Below, in pieces: positions 46,430 through 58,085 of a stretch of DNA of 64,000 bases; the first letter of the stretch is position 1; every line of letters starts with the position of its first letter. The stretch lies in NCBI GenBank assembly GCA_958510875.1, contig OY294067.1, positions 149,180,462 through 149,244,461 of the forward strand. The letters are read 5' to 3'. The translations under genes were made by a program, and so were the position numbers. The notes under the pieces are model-generated. The model worked only from the letters and a program-made list of their open reading frames with translations. It did no database searches and was not told the origin of the DNA. This DNA is from Endomychus coccineus. Taxonomy: Eukaryota; Arthropoda; Insecta; Coleoptera; Endomychidae.

Positions 46430-46690
46430 ATCTATATATCGAGTGGACTACTAAGCCTTTGACTGGTATGTTAACGGACATTCTGTCCTTCTCGCACATG
46501 TACTGCGGTCTCACCCGCACGATGTGCGCGCGTTATACTCATTCTTGTATTCTTATACTCTTTGTGAGAGAAGGAGAGACCGTGCGAGCTACATGTGCGA
46601 GAAGGACAAAATGTCCGACAGAATGTTCAACTGCTTACCAGCGCTTTCCTATGCTTAACACACTACTTGTCCACTCTATTTATAGAACTC
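46430..46690. mobile_element. Foldback MITE with GC-rich arms
   Basis: Left arm about 46430-46515, right arm about 46575-46690, inverted: shared blocks are tctatatatcgagtggac / gtccactctatttataga, tgttaacggacattctgtc / gacaaaatgtccgac plus gaatgttcaac, and cttctcgcacatgta / acatgtgcgagaag. It is GC-rich against its surroundings and has no transposase. The superfamily is unknown because the duplication is unclear. Confidence 0.72.
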
Positions 46691-47632
46691 TTCAATATAG
46701 CTAGCCAATGTCGCATGGGCGAGACACCTATTAGGCGAACGGATTGATCTGAAATCGCAGTGAGCGAGCAGGCCCCAAGGTCGCCGGTGAGACCCCTCGG
46801 GAGAGCCGAAACTTACACCTACACATACAAAGGCGATGGATCTTGTTCTGTGACCCTCAAAAACTTCAATGATGGTAAAGAGTGTTGTTACTATAATTTA
46901 TTGAACAATGATAATAAGTATATTTAGGTAATGTTTTAACCCAAATTTCAACATTTTTCCATGACTTTGTACACTTTGAAAGGGTTAATAAAACATTTCC
47001 GTTCGTTGACTTTTGGTTTTCGTTCAATTATCAAATCCTGACCTAGATTATAATCAAAATTGAGTCACTCGCATAAAATTCATTCTGTATGACAACTTGA
47101 ATAACTGAAAAATCTTGCGCCTCATGTACAAAGCTAAATTGGAAATAATTGAGAAATAATTTAAAACTTTCCATGGAAAAGGTAACATTTCAAGAATGCT
47201 TGACATGTTAAAGGAGAAGGTTACATCTCAAAATTTCTGAAAAGCAATCCAATATTCCTTCAACACTGCCAAAAAATTAAATGAAGTGATCATGGGCTAC
47301 CCGGGTTATAATGGTAGCATATGATTGATGGAGATATTACAAATGTCAGTGTGTTTAAATGAGGAGGTAGTCAAAAGTGTAGAAGAAAATCTTTGAAATA
47401 TGATTTCTGAATAAATTAAATTTTTGAGTTATTTTACCTCTTTCCCCTCAACGAGTTCTACAACAAATCTTTGATTCCACGACGGGTGCGAATCTCTACC
47501 AAATTCTATGAAAACCACAAATTCAGATTAATACAAGTGTTCCGTGCTCCGTTATTAGATAATTTCAGGAGGCAATCGAGCATGGCAATGGAGAATCGAG
47601 GCCATCATTATTTATTCCAATTTAATCCTGAT
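46691..47632. other. No recognisable gene
   Basis: The left 150 bp are GC-richer (about 46710-46830). A 62-codon frame at 47471-47659 overlaps the left end of the Harbinger element and is not supported as an exon. Confidence 0.45.
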
Positions 47633-47874
47633 ATTAGAGAGTTATTGGAAATGCGATAATACTGACTAGCTGTATTACTGCCAACCTTATATAAATATTG
47701 CTCAACCATAACCATCTTCACAATACAACAGTTATTGGAAATTGACATGGATTTGTTTATTACCGACATAAACTCTAACCTAAAATATTCATTTCAAGAC
47801 GTAATCGTAGGTATCCGAGTTGACAATTGAAACCTATTTTGCTTGGATCCGGCTAATTTATTCAAATTGGAAAC

Positions 47875-49242
47875 ATGGAAGAGGTCTTGCTAGCAGCTAT
47901 TTTGGGAAATGCCAACGACCAAGACATTGAGTATCTGATCTTTGATAATATCCTTATCAACAGGGAAAACATTGTAAGGCAGCCTGATGATTTTGATTTA
48001 AACAACATGACGGATGAAGAAATTCGACTGAATTTCCGTTTCGCCAGAGCCGATATCCCTAGATTGATACAAGTACTGGGGATTCCTGATGAAATTGTGA
48101 CAGAAACTGGCAATAGAGTTAGTGGTAGGTAGTCTTGAATATATAAAAAAGCTTTGCTTCTGGTTTAATATTATTCACATACTGGGATTTGTTTTTTCAG
48201 GACTGAAAGCATTGTGTTTCCTTTTAAAAAGGTTAGCCTATCCAATTAGACTTAGCGATTTAGGTATATATTTTGGCACATCACCCCAGTCATTGTCTCA
48301 GATAATAAACACTCTTGTTGATTTCATTAGTGAACAATGGGAACAAAACTTAAATGATCTGAATGTTTTGCACTGGTTAAACAGGGAGAAATTTATATAC
48401 TATGCAGAAGTGAGTGAATTGATTCCTATCTATCTTTATAAATCTATTCCTTATATTAGTGAAATCTACTGTTGAATAAAATTTCAGGCTGTTCAAGCTA
48501 AAGGTGGAGCAGTAAATAATTGCTGGGGGTTCATTGATGGGACAGCTCGTCCAATATGCCGACCAACAATCTATCAAGAAGAGTATTATTCTGGACACAA
48601 AAGGCAGCACTGCATTAAATTTCAGTCAGTTTTATGCCCAGATGGCATAATTGCCAGTTTTAAAGGGGCATACATAGGAAGAAAGCATGATGCAGGCATT
48701 TTCAGGTAAAATGAAATTCGTCTCATTCTACTTCTGATTTATGAATACAGGTACACAAATAATTTGTTTCCTAGTCAGAGTATTAAAAGGTTAAATTTGT
48801 GTTTCCTTTACCAAAGCACAATTATTTGATTCTTATCTAACTTTGTTCCAGAGATTCAATGTTATACAATGAATTAGAACAGAAAACAGTTTTTGGAGAA
48901 AATGAAAAATTTGTTCTTTATGGAGACCAAGCATATGGTCTAATGGAATTATTGATCACTCCATTCCCAGGTAGACCAGAACATTTGCCTGCACATCAAA
49001 ATGATTTTAATCATTCAATGAAGGTCTTACGAGTGGCAGTTGAATGGGGCTTCCAAAAAATCGTTTCTCTTTTTGCCTTTATGGATTTCAAGAAGAATCA
49101 AAAATTATTGTTGCAAAACTTAGAATCGATGTATAAGGTAGCAGTCTTATTGACGAACTGCCATACTTGCTTATATGGCAGCCAAACAGCAGATTACTTC
49201 AACATAATTCCACCAACACTAGAAGAATACTTTGGACAGTAA
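47875..49242 (+). CDS. PIF/Harbinger transposase (HARBI1-like), four exons
   Basis: Exons 47875-48124, 48201-48409, 48488-48705 and 48852-49242 join in phase across GT-AG introns of 76, 78 and 146 bp and give 355 residues, close to the usual ~350 of HARBI1-like proteins. The DDE triad is visible: D about 170 in CWGFIDGTARP, D about 251 in LYGDQAYGL and E about 290 in RVAVEWGFQK; RKHDAGIFR is the conserved motif between the Asp residues. An N-terminal helical region precedes them. It should cut and reinsert the element in the nucleus, normally with the Myb-like partner. The ATG at 47875 is the first in frame. No stop or frameshift is seen. Confidence 0.9.
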
Positions 49243-49786
49243 TTGGTTGTTTCTATATTATATATTATATACTTACTGTTATTTATATTTTTTAGATAGT
49301 TCTAATACTGATTGATGATTTTATATACTTGGTGAGTAGGTACTTCATACAAACAGACTTGTATATAAAAATATTTTTCTAGTGATACTTTAGAGTTCAA
49401 TTAATGGATGTAATCCTTCTCTCAACATAGTAAATTTGTGAATAAACACTTTTTGTAATAAAAACACTTCAATATGAAATCAGTCTTTTATTTTAACAAT
49501 TACTAATCTTTCATTACAGTTATTAATGAAATAAACTTTCTTAAACAAAATATGCAAAAGGAATAAAGGAACTTTCATAACAAATAAATAATAAATCACA
49601 AGTTTATGTACTAATAGACAAAGAAGTTTTTATAACAATAACTAATCTACATTTGAGAAATAAATAAAATAAACTTTCTTGAACAGAAAAAGAAAATCAA
49701 ATAGGAATTTTTTCTCATGTTAAATTAAAAAACATTTGTACCAACAGGTAGAAAAAACAACTTGTTAACTAATTATATATAGGTAT
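49243..49786. other. Spacer between the convergent Harbinger genes
   Basis: AT-rich, holding both 3' UTRs. AATAAA occurs at about 49440 (plus side, gtgaataaacac), which could serve the transposase transcript. Confidence 0.6.
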
Positions 49787-51077
49787 TCAGTTTTTATTTA
49801 AAATTGAGTCGATGAGTTTTTGTTGAGACTGTAACAAGTGGACACTTATTTTTTTTTCATGCAGTTCAATTTGTGCCCTTTCTTTTTCTAAATCAATTTT
49901 CTGTAGTCTTTCTTTACATTCTATTTCGAGCCTTTGTTTATCCAGTTCATATTTCCTTTCTGCCAAATCTAATTTTCGCTCCTCTATAGCTAGTTTTTTC
50001 TTTTCCAACTCAAGTTCTTTATTCTTCCATTCATTTTCCCTCTCATTTTTTTCACTTAAATATGAAAGTGCATTTTTGCGGATTGGATCTCTTTTCTTCA
50101 ATCTCTTTCGAGCAGGACCTTTGAAGAAATATATGAAGGAAATCAAAGAACCTTAGTTCATTTGAAAAAGCATGATAACAAAAATAATTGAATATCCATT
50201 AATCTTACAGATATAGTTATTTACCTAATATGTTATTTCCGCTCTTTCGTAAACTTTTGGATGGAGTACTATCGTTATCTCTGTCCTCATTGCCTTTTGG
50301 GATTGTATCAGAGGCACTATTGATATTTTTACTAGGAACTGTAATTTGTGAGATAATTTCTCCATCCCTATTATTGGTATAGACCTCCTCTTCATCTATA
50401 ATATTGAAAGATATTTCTTCGGAGTTTACTTAAAAGGAAATAAATATATATAAATTTGGAAACTTTTCATTGTTTGCTGTATGTACCATAATTGTGGTCC
50501 TGAAATTCAAAAATAGGAGTGGTGGTCTCACAATTGGTTTCATTTTCAGGCTCATTCTTATCAACCTCTACATTATTGAAAAATATGGAGGCATACTTGT
50601 TTCGGGCTTTTTTGCCCAGTTCTGAAATTTGCTTTTCTTTTGAAATAGGTCGTTTTCGTTTTGATGAAAAACTATATTCCGAGCATAACGCACTTATTTC
50701 TTGAAGAAGCGTATCCTTCTCTGAGACAAGTTCTTCAACACCTGACCTGAAAAACAAAAAAAAGTATTTTTAGTTTTTATAAAAGTGAATTATTATACTT
50801 ACCTTATCTTATCAACTTCATCTTTTTTTAGCCAAATTTCTATTAACAGTTGCAAATGGTGTTTCAATGTACGAATTTGGAATTTTTTTCTTGTAATGAG
50901 CTCAAGATTCCTCTGTATAACTTCCCATCCATCTATATTCTGCATAGGGTTGTGCGCCAGAAATTCTTTCAGAAAAGCCAGGTCATCGTTGTATGTAAAT
51001 CTAACCCTTGTAGATTTACAGACTCCCAAATTGCTCATTTGTATATTTTTTCTAGCGGTATCAAATTCAAATGTCAA
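49787..51077 (-). CDS. Harbinger Myb/SANT-like accessory protein, four exons
   Basis: On minus, exons 51077-50803, 50746-50487, 50428-50225 and 50118-49787 join in phase (GT-AG introns of 56, 58 and 106 bp) into 356 residues. Residues about 20-90 (VRFTYNDDLAFLKEFLAHNP ... W ... LKHHLQLLIEIW) form the Myb/SANT-type trihelix common in the second Harbinger protein. The C-terminus is a long charged coiled coil with repeated KLAIEERKLDLAERK-like heptads. In characterised Harbinger systems this partner brings the transposase to the nucleus and the ends. The first ATG at 51077 is chosen; a second Met 13 codons on is possible. Confidence 0.85.
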
Positions 51078-51306
51078 AAAAATTACATCAAAAGAAGCTG
51101 TCCATAATAATGAGGTTATATATTACGTCAGTTTGAGAATAATAAGGTTCACATAACACGATACTATAACTTGGCACAAATAAGGTCTAGCACTAACCTT
51201 ATTAGTGCTTTCCTTAATCGAAGCCGCCAATGCGCATGCTCTCATGTCAAAATAACGACTATACTAATACTGCTTGACGTTATAAAAGTTCCAATAACTC
51301 TCTATT

Positions 51307-52014
51307 AACTGGTGAGTACAATAATTAAAGTAAGTAAAGTAGATAAGTTTTGATCCGGGTGTTGTAAGTATTTCTCAGTTTGTGATTTTGCTTCATATTA
51401 AATTAAATATTAGGTTCAGTTCATAACACATTGAGCAAATTATTTCTATCATTAATCGCTATTTCTTCCAATATTTTAGTTATATGAACATACATCATAG
51501 CTACTTTGCACAATAGACGGGGTGTGGCATTCATTCTCGACATAGGACATATATATGGAAGATTCGGTGGAAAATGTTTCAGTAATCATGTACACTTGCG
51601 ACCTCACATTTTTACGAAAATTGTATTACAGACTACATACGTCTTCCTTATGTAGGTACCTACGTTTCAAAAAGCAAAATCTGTGGAAATGCACCGTTTT
51701 CCATGATAAAAGATAAAATGTTTCCATGATGTTCAGGATAAATGCTGTACACTTGTTAAAATAAGAATAGAAATAACATCAGAATACTATGAAAAAATTA
51801 AAACTAGTTTTTCACAATCTCAGTTGTGTAAAAGTGAAGTTGATATGAAATAAATCATAGCGGATTACACTAACTCACATGCTGTTTCATTTCTAGGGTT
51901 GCCACTACTGCCATTCACCAAACTTTTTCAATCCATCGAACAGTGTTTTGCATAGTTGCTGCATTACTTTTGCATCATTCCATAGAATTTTATTTAAATT
52001 TTGCATTGTTGCAT
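51307..52014. other. Presumed upstream region of the tyrosine recombinase gene
   Basis: No open frame of note apart from an ATG-less extension of the following exon back to about 51943. No obvious promoter element can be defined by eye. Confidence 0.45.
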
Positions 52015-55000
52015 ATGAATCAAGGTTTTGTCAAATCAAGTAATATGCCTAGAGAAAAGCAGGCTAGGTTTGCATTAGTTCGTTATGAAGAAGATGGTAT
52101 ACATTTTGTTTGCAAGAGGGAACACCTGAAGATTGTGGGCGGAAAATGTCAGGCTAAATATTTTGATGGTGTTTACTATCCTGCAAACGTCTTGGTCTGT
52201 AATGATGTAAGAAGTATCCTGCTAAGTCTGAAGACAAATATTGAAAGTGGATTCCCAAAAGTGTCAGTGATAGATGCCTATGGAATTTCTTCATCACTAC
52301 AAAAAAATTATGCAACAACAGTAGATTCCGTAGACCTACTTGATGATGATTACATAACAGATGACAACTTGATGGAACAAATTGATCGGTTCTTAAAAGT
52401 AAATAATGAAGTCTCAGATGTACAGACCCCAGAAAAAACTATTATGAAAACTAGAAAGGTAATTAACGTACTTCCCATATACAGTATGTCCATCTTGTAG
52501 ATTTAACATCACCATATGCCTCTATTTTTGGATCAGATTTCATAAACTTTTGCTTGTTGGAAAAATAATATGGATATTCATTCAGAAATTGCAAACATAA
52601 CTACTCGATTGACAAGTCAAAATGATGAATTCAAGTAGTGTAGTATTTAAAAAAGATTAGAAATACATATTTTCTATAGAACACAGGAACTCCATAAAAT
52701 GCTTTTTTTCTAAATAGAAATGAATAGTTTTTGTTATATGATTTTATTGATAATCAAATTGAAGTATTTAGTCAATTAGTTGATCTAATAACTAAAATGT
52801 TTCAGACAAAACCACCATCAACAAGTGTTGATGAAGTGCCTGATTCCAGGTCTGGAGAGAAAAAGGACTTTTGTTGCTACTGTGAGAAATTGATCACAAA
52901 ATTCGCCAGACATATAACAACCCAGCACCAGGATGTGCCAGAGATCAGGAAAATTCTAGAATTCCCGAAAGGTATCTATTTTGATAGTTGATTGTATATT
53001 AAATTAAGATATAGCAAAGTGCAATTTGGATTTATTTATTTATTTATTTATTCAGGTGTTAATACAACAATTATCAATACATGACATTTGCCCTGCTGAG
53101 ATGGGTTCTCCATCTATGCGCAGGCCTGATTCTTAACAATAATAACTTAAAAACTAAATTATAAATTTTAATTAAAGCCTATTTCCAATTGCACATTTTT
53201 TTCCTTATTTAACTAATAAACATTAATCAATCGTTCAGCTCAATCTTTTTGATAAATTGAACGTATTGCATTTTTCAATAAAATTTTTACTAATAATATT
53301 TTTCCGGCTTACAGCTGTTATGTCTTTCAAGTTTTTTAAATTATTTGGCAATGCATTAAACAACAATCTCGCAACATATCCATTTCTTTGTTGTCCCACA
53401 GTTTTGTATTTGACTCGCACAAATAAATAATGAACCTATATTTTGAGGAAAAATACGAAATTTTGTAGTCATTAATCTGAAAGGTGATATCTCAAATATC
53501 TTTGTATTCTTAAGATTTTGATCTTGGATTTCAATAAATTTTTGGTTTTGCATTATCTTGTATTATCACATGCTTGAAAATTCAAATACAATGCATATGG
53601 TATATTGAGATTTGTTTATGTTCATACTTAATGCCCATTTTTTTTAGGTAGCAAGGAGAGAGCAAAATTAATCACTTCTGTTAGGCAAGAGAGCAACTAT
53701 TTGTACAACAGTAACAAGAAGAATAGTGGATCGATAATTGTTTCCCGAAGGCCACAAATTGGAAGTAATCGAACATTTGAACACTATGTTCCATGTGGAA
53801 ATTGTAAAGCAATGTTTTCAAGAGTGTCATATAGGAAACATTTCAAAAAATGTACTGGTCTGAAATGTAGATCGAAAGATGCCTTACTGACCAGTAGACG
53901 AATAGATTGTGATATTCATGTTAAGGCTTCTGATGTTCTGAAAAATGAGGTTTTTCCTGTAATGAGAAATGACGCTGTGGTGGAAGCTATAAGGCATGAC
54001 GAATTGGTTATTATATTTGCTAACAAATTATTAAGCAAATACAGATTAAAACATCAACATAACATGATCAGGAGCAAACTGAGAGCAATTGGACGTTTCA
54101 TTTTAGAATTTAAAAAAATTCATTCAGAAATATCAAACTTAGCAGATGTTTATCACCCTAGATATTTTGATAGTGTTGTTGAAGTTATTGACATCATTGC
54201 TGGTTTAAAAAGATCAAGTGGTACTTACAGGGCTCCTGGAACTGCGTTTAGCCTTGGTTCAATATTAAAATCAATTTGCGATCATTTGATCAGTGAATGC
54301 ATAAAGAATAGGGACCATGTTAAGAAAACATTAGTCAAAGATTTCAAAAAGTTAATGGGAGAAGGCTTCGCATATGGCATTAACAAAAGCGTTCAAGAAC
54401 AACAAGTAGAACGCCGATTCCGAAAACAAATTCAATTACCGTCATTGCATGACTTGAAGTGTCTCAATAAATATCTTTCTTCAAAACGAAGAGAAGAATA
54501 TTTAAGATTGAAGGAAAAATTCACTTTCGACAGGTGGAAGAACCTCCTAACTTTTCTCCTTACATCTGCTCAGATTTTTAATAGACGTAGATCTGGTGAA
54601 ATTGAAAGGGTTCAATTAGCAGATTTTGAGCTCTATCAGACTATTGATCCTGAAAACGAACAGATTTTGCAAACTTTAGGGGTTGATATACAAACTCATG
54701 CTTCTCGTTTTGTGAGATTTACTGTACGAGGCAAATTAGGCAGACCCGTTCGAGTAATTCTTAGCCATGAATTGCTTATTATGCTTCAGTTAACAGTGAC
54801 TTACAGGTACAAAGCAGGTGTACATAAAGATAATCCATACCTATTTGGATTACCAGGTAGAGACAACAAGCGTTATAACCATTTATCAGCATGTGATTTA
54901 ATGAGGAAATTTGCTACTGAATGTGGTGCGAAAAATCCGACTTCTTTGAGAGGAACAGAGCTACGAAAACATTTCGCAACTCAATGTTTAAAATTAGAAT

Positions 55001-55942
55001 TGGACCCTGCCTTGGTTAAAGAGGTGGCAAATTTCATGGGCCACGAAGATAAGATCCATGAACAATATTATAGAATACCTATTTTAGCACAAGATGTCAC
55101 AGTCATGGCAGATTTGCTCCAAAAAGTGCAAGGTAGCTCTGATGATGAAGATGCAGTTCATAATCGGGGGAATAGAGAATCTGTTAAATGGAGAGAAGTT
55201 AATAACAATTCAGTAGGAGATTCATTTACTTTCAGCAGTATTGAATCAGAAAGCTCAATTTTAACTCCCAATGTTAGCAAATCTTGTGTGGAGAAAAAAG
55301 CGAAGACGAAGCGGTCATGTCTCACTGAGTATTCGGAAGAAGATTCTTCAGGTTAGTAATAATAGAAGAATAGTTCCTATTCTGTTAAAATATATTTATT
55401 ATAACTGTTCCAGCACTAAAATAAGAAATAAACACCCTTATCCACTAAAAATACTATTTAAGTATTGGGGACCTTTCGGCTACAAAGTAATCATCATCAG
55501 AGTAAACTGTTCGCAAATTCTCTGAAACAAATTGAGCAAATGTTGATGGGTGGCTGTACATAAACGTCAGTTTACTCTGATGATTACTTGGTAGCCGAAA
55601 GGTCCTAACTACTTAAATGGTATTTTTAGTTGATAAAGGTGTTTATTTCTTATTTTAGTGTTGAAGTGTATCCACAGTGTGAACTCGTACATCTTCCTAA
55701 TAATAACTGTTCTAGATTTGGAATCTGTGGAGATGAAACCAGCTATTGTCAGGCGGTCATGGTCAACCCCAGAAAGAACAATTGTGAAAGAGGCATTTAA
55801 GGACCATATAAGAACCATGCAACTTCCTTCTTTGCAAGATTGTCAAGAACTCATTGCCTCCAATTCTGTCCTTCGCAAACGCACTCCTCAGCAAACTAAA
55901 GCTTGGGTGAACAATCAAATTCGAAAAACTGAACCAAAATAG
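52015..55942 (+). CDS. Crypton-type tyrosine recombinase protein, four exons
   Basis: Exons 52015-52458, 52806-52971, 53648-55351 and 55716-55942 join in phase with GT-AG borders and encode 846 residues with no break. Order: a basic N-terminal domain (REKQARFALVRYEEDG ... KYFDGVYYPA); a zinc finger CCYCEKLITKFARHITTQH; a second finger CGNCKAMFSRVSYRKHFKKC; the recombinase with NRRRSGEIE (first Arg), LRGTELRKHFAT (second Arg, with Thr where phage enzymes have His) and FMGHEDKIHEQYYR (His and the nucleophilic Tyr); and a C-terminal SANT-like segment (RRSWSTPERTIVKEAF). I know this layout from uncharacterised animal proteins, often amplified. Such enzymes cut and rejoin DNA through a phosphotyrosine. 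Whether this is a live Crypton or a domesticated gene is open. An alternative start is Met 11 (52045). Confidence 0.8.
53029..53560 (-). mobile_element. LINE 3' fragment with (AAAT)n tail, antisense, in intron 2
   Basis: (ATTT)n at 53031-53054 is the tail on minus. Upstream on minus, 53420-53235 reads VGQQRNGYVARLLFNALPNNLKNL, the typical post-RT end of CR1/Jockey LINEs. It sits in intron 2 of the recombinase gene, between 52972 and 53647, and would be spliced out. The boundary at 53560 is approximate. Confidence 0.75.
55412..55662. mobile_element. Inverted-repeat unit H3 in intron 3 of the recombinase gene
   Basis: Arms 55412-55505 and about 55571-55662 are reverse complements with minor changes (outer cactaaaataagaaataaac, inner agtaatcatcatcagagt). 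Each arm contains CTGATGA, a short stem, and GAAAGG, a hammerhead-like order but with an imperfect stem II and no proper stem III. Intron 3 runs 55352-55715, so this unit fills most of it. Confidence 0.75.
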
Positions 55943-56009
55943 ATAATTATATATAAATTCTTTTGAAATAAGCCACTTTTAACACTTGTATCTGTATTTA
56001 TATATTCTT
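55943..56009. other. 3' flank of the recombinase gene
   Basis: AT-rich; no polyadenylation signal is clear. Confidence 0.4.
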
Positions 56010-56400
56010 TTCTCTATGTAAGATTCGGTATCACGACTATCCATTAGAAGACGTTTGAAAAACAAATTCACATTAACTAAGTGCGTGAATTCTTAAATTA
56101 GTTGCAAGCACGAAGCCTCTATATTGCACCAATCACAATTAAACATGCGTACGTCGCAGCAAACGAAATGAACGCGAATATTCGAAAATTAATACACATA
56201 TTTAACTGAGATTGATGCGATTTAGATGCTTAGTGCTTGATTCAACTTATTTTGGTTAACGTAAATTTGTCTTTCAAATGTCGTCTGATGATGGTCGTGA
56301 GAAGGAAACGTACGTTAAGACTGATTATACATAAAGTGTTTAAAGTGACCTATTTCCTAAGAATTTACATATAATTCATACCAGGGTCAAGAACCATCAA
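56010..56400. mobile_element. Hammerhead inverted-repeat family H4, old copy
   Basis: A diverged version of the unit at 57510-58085. The left part (cggtatcacgactatcc, cgcaccaatcacaattaaa-like, cgtcgcagcaaacgaa) is the antisense arm; the right part carries a sense core. The terminal block aatttacatataattcatacc matches aatttatatataattcatacc at 58063-58083. Confidence 0.7.
56280..56316 (+). ncRNA. Hammerhead-like core (family H4, old copy)
   Basis: CTGATGA (56285-56291), weakened stem II TGGTC-gtga-GAAG, GAAA (56305-56308), then the self-complementary ACGTACGT as stem III. GTC before the core and GAC after it can pair. Stem II has lost complementarity, so this copy is probably inactive. Confidence 0.55.
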
Positions 56401-57372
56401 TATACAAAATAAATGGATATTTAAATTACAGTTTTTTTGTTATTACACTTTTTTCCTGATGATTTCATGATTTTCTGGCTCGATACCGTCTAGTGAACTA
56501 TGGCAGTTGAGTAGGTATTTCTATTAAAATACAAATTCTGTTTGTTTCTATTGAAACTCAAAAAGTGGTAAGAGTTGAAACCTTCATTAAAAATTAGATT
56601 CCTTCTCCTATCCTGAATTTCAATGAAATCATTGACAAATAAATTACAAAACTAAGTGAGAGTAAAATATTTTGAGCGTGAAAACTATCAATTTGGAATT
56701 TAAGAAATTGCAATCTCCAAATTGATATTCCTTTATTAAATTAGTTTATGGAAGAAAACGCTAGCAAAAACCGGACAGAAATTTTATATTTACTTAAACT
56801 TCCCTGTATTTATTGCTTCTTATGACTCCTAATAGTGGGTGGCCTAATAGTGGGTGGGGCTGGGTTAGTACTAATGTGATAGTTGAAGATATGCTGGCCT
56901 CCTACAATAGACATTTTCTCTTAATATCGTGGATGACTAATTTACTCTTATACCTATTATATTAATGATTAATATAATATATATTGCTGAAACTAGAATG
57001 GACTGAAGTTTGTCAAGACATTTTATTATTTTTCTAAAAAACTCAATTTTAAAGAGAAAGGTAATTGACATCATAGTTTCTTATTAAAATAGAATACAGA
57101 AGAGAGGGTTGCTAATTTGATATTTTTGTAATGGTAAGAATGCTATTATGTGCCTCTGTAAGTACCTTGAATTAACAACTTGTATATTATAGCGATAACT
57201 ATTTTAACATTCCTTAAGATGTCAAATAAGCTTTGGTAGTGTTATTCTGTCAACACAAACCAGCAAATATTTCTTATCTTCGATTAATTTCTTAAGACCA
57301 CTATGAAGGTCAGTTGGCGAGATCTTCGTGATAAACAGTTTACTAGTTTCGACTTTTAGAATATTTGTTATA
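56401..57372. other. No recognisable gene
   Basis: AT-rich DNA; a short direct repeat taatagtgggtgg occurs twice at 56831-56860. Confidence 0.5.
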
Positions 57373-57429
57373 ATATTGTAATGAAAGAGTTTATTTCTCA
57401 CAATCTTATTTTTTATTTTTGATTTTGTA

Positions 57430-57472
57430 CTACATGTTTCGGAGTCGAGAGTTTCACTCCATTATCAAGCAT
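57430..57472 (-). ncRNA. Hammerhead-like core of PLE-2
   Basis: Minus strand TTGATAA, stem II GGAGT...ACTCC (five pairs), GAAA (57437-57440), then ACATGT, a perfect loopless stem III, and A. The first box has the same two deviations as PLE-1 (TTGATAA for CTGANGA). Confidence 0.6.
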
Positions 57473-57509
57473 ATATAAGGCTGCAATATGAAATGTATAT
57501 TATAGTTGT

Positions 57510-58085
57510 TACGTTATATATAAATTCTCGGGAAATAAGGGCCACACTAACACATGTTTATTATTTTCGTCTTTACCTATATTTCGGTTTCACGACCATC
57601 ATCAGATAAATTATTATGTCTAAAACCGGATTACTTAAAATTAATTGTATTACCACAAAGCGACCTTATCGCACCAATTTCAATTAAAATGCCCACGTCG
57701 CCGAAACGAACAGAAAACACGAATAACCGAAATTGCAACACATCAATGTTACGTTATATATTATACTTGTTATAAGTATAATGTATATAACAAGTATAAT
57801 ATACTATAATTATAACAAGTATAATTATACTATACTTATAACATTGATGTGTTGCAATTTCGATTATTCGAGTTTCTGTTCGTTCAGGCGACGTGGGCAT
57901 TTTAATTGAAATTGGTACGATAATGACACTTTGTGCTAATACAATTAGTTTTAAGTAATCCGGTTTTAGACATAATAAGTCTTCCGATGATGGTCGTGAG
58001 ACCGAAACGTACGTAAAGACGAAAATAATAAACATATGTGTTAGTGTGACCTATTTCCCGAGAATTTATATATAATTCATACCTG
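57510..58085. mobile_element. Hammerhead inverted-repeat family H4, good copy
   Basis: Arms 57515-57745 (antisense) and 57845-58078 (sense) are reverse complements around about 95 bp of TA-rich, repeated acaagtataat spacer. Outer ends are tatatataaattctcggga and its inverse. Each arm carries a hammerhead-like core; the sense one is intact except for one core base. Confidence 0.85.
57977..58022 (+). ncRNA. Hammerhead-like core (family H4, sense arm)
   Basis: GTCTT (57979-57983) pairs with AAGAC (58016-58020) as stem I. The core reads CCGATGA (57984-57990; consensus CTGANGA, one change), stem II GGTC-gtga-GACC, GAAA (58004-58007), stem III ACGTACGT and cleavage base A. The antisense arm keeps CTGATGA (near 57600) but has lost stem III. 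Confidence 0.65.

Larger units (their letters stand above)
47636..51303. mobile_element. PIF/Harbinger DNA transposon, apparently intact
   Basis: A 3.67-kb unit with 15-bp perfect inverted ends, AGAGAGTTATTGGAA at 47636-47650 and its complement at 51289-51303, flanked by the trinucleotide ATT on both sides (47633-47635, 51304-51306). Three-base duplications are the rule for this superfamily, usually TWA, so ATT is slightly off. It carries the two genes expected, a DDE transposase on plus and a Myb/SANT-like protein on minus, tail to tail. Both can be spliced into full-length frames without a break. Confidence 0.85.

Noticed and set aside
47471..47659. Upstream exon of the Harbinger transposase
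   Set aside because: It spans the left inverted end of the element, so it cannot belong to the transposon, and the downstream ATG at 47875 gives a full-length protein.
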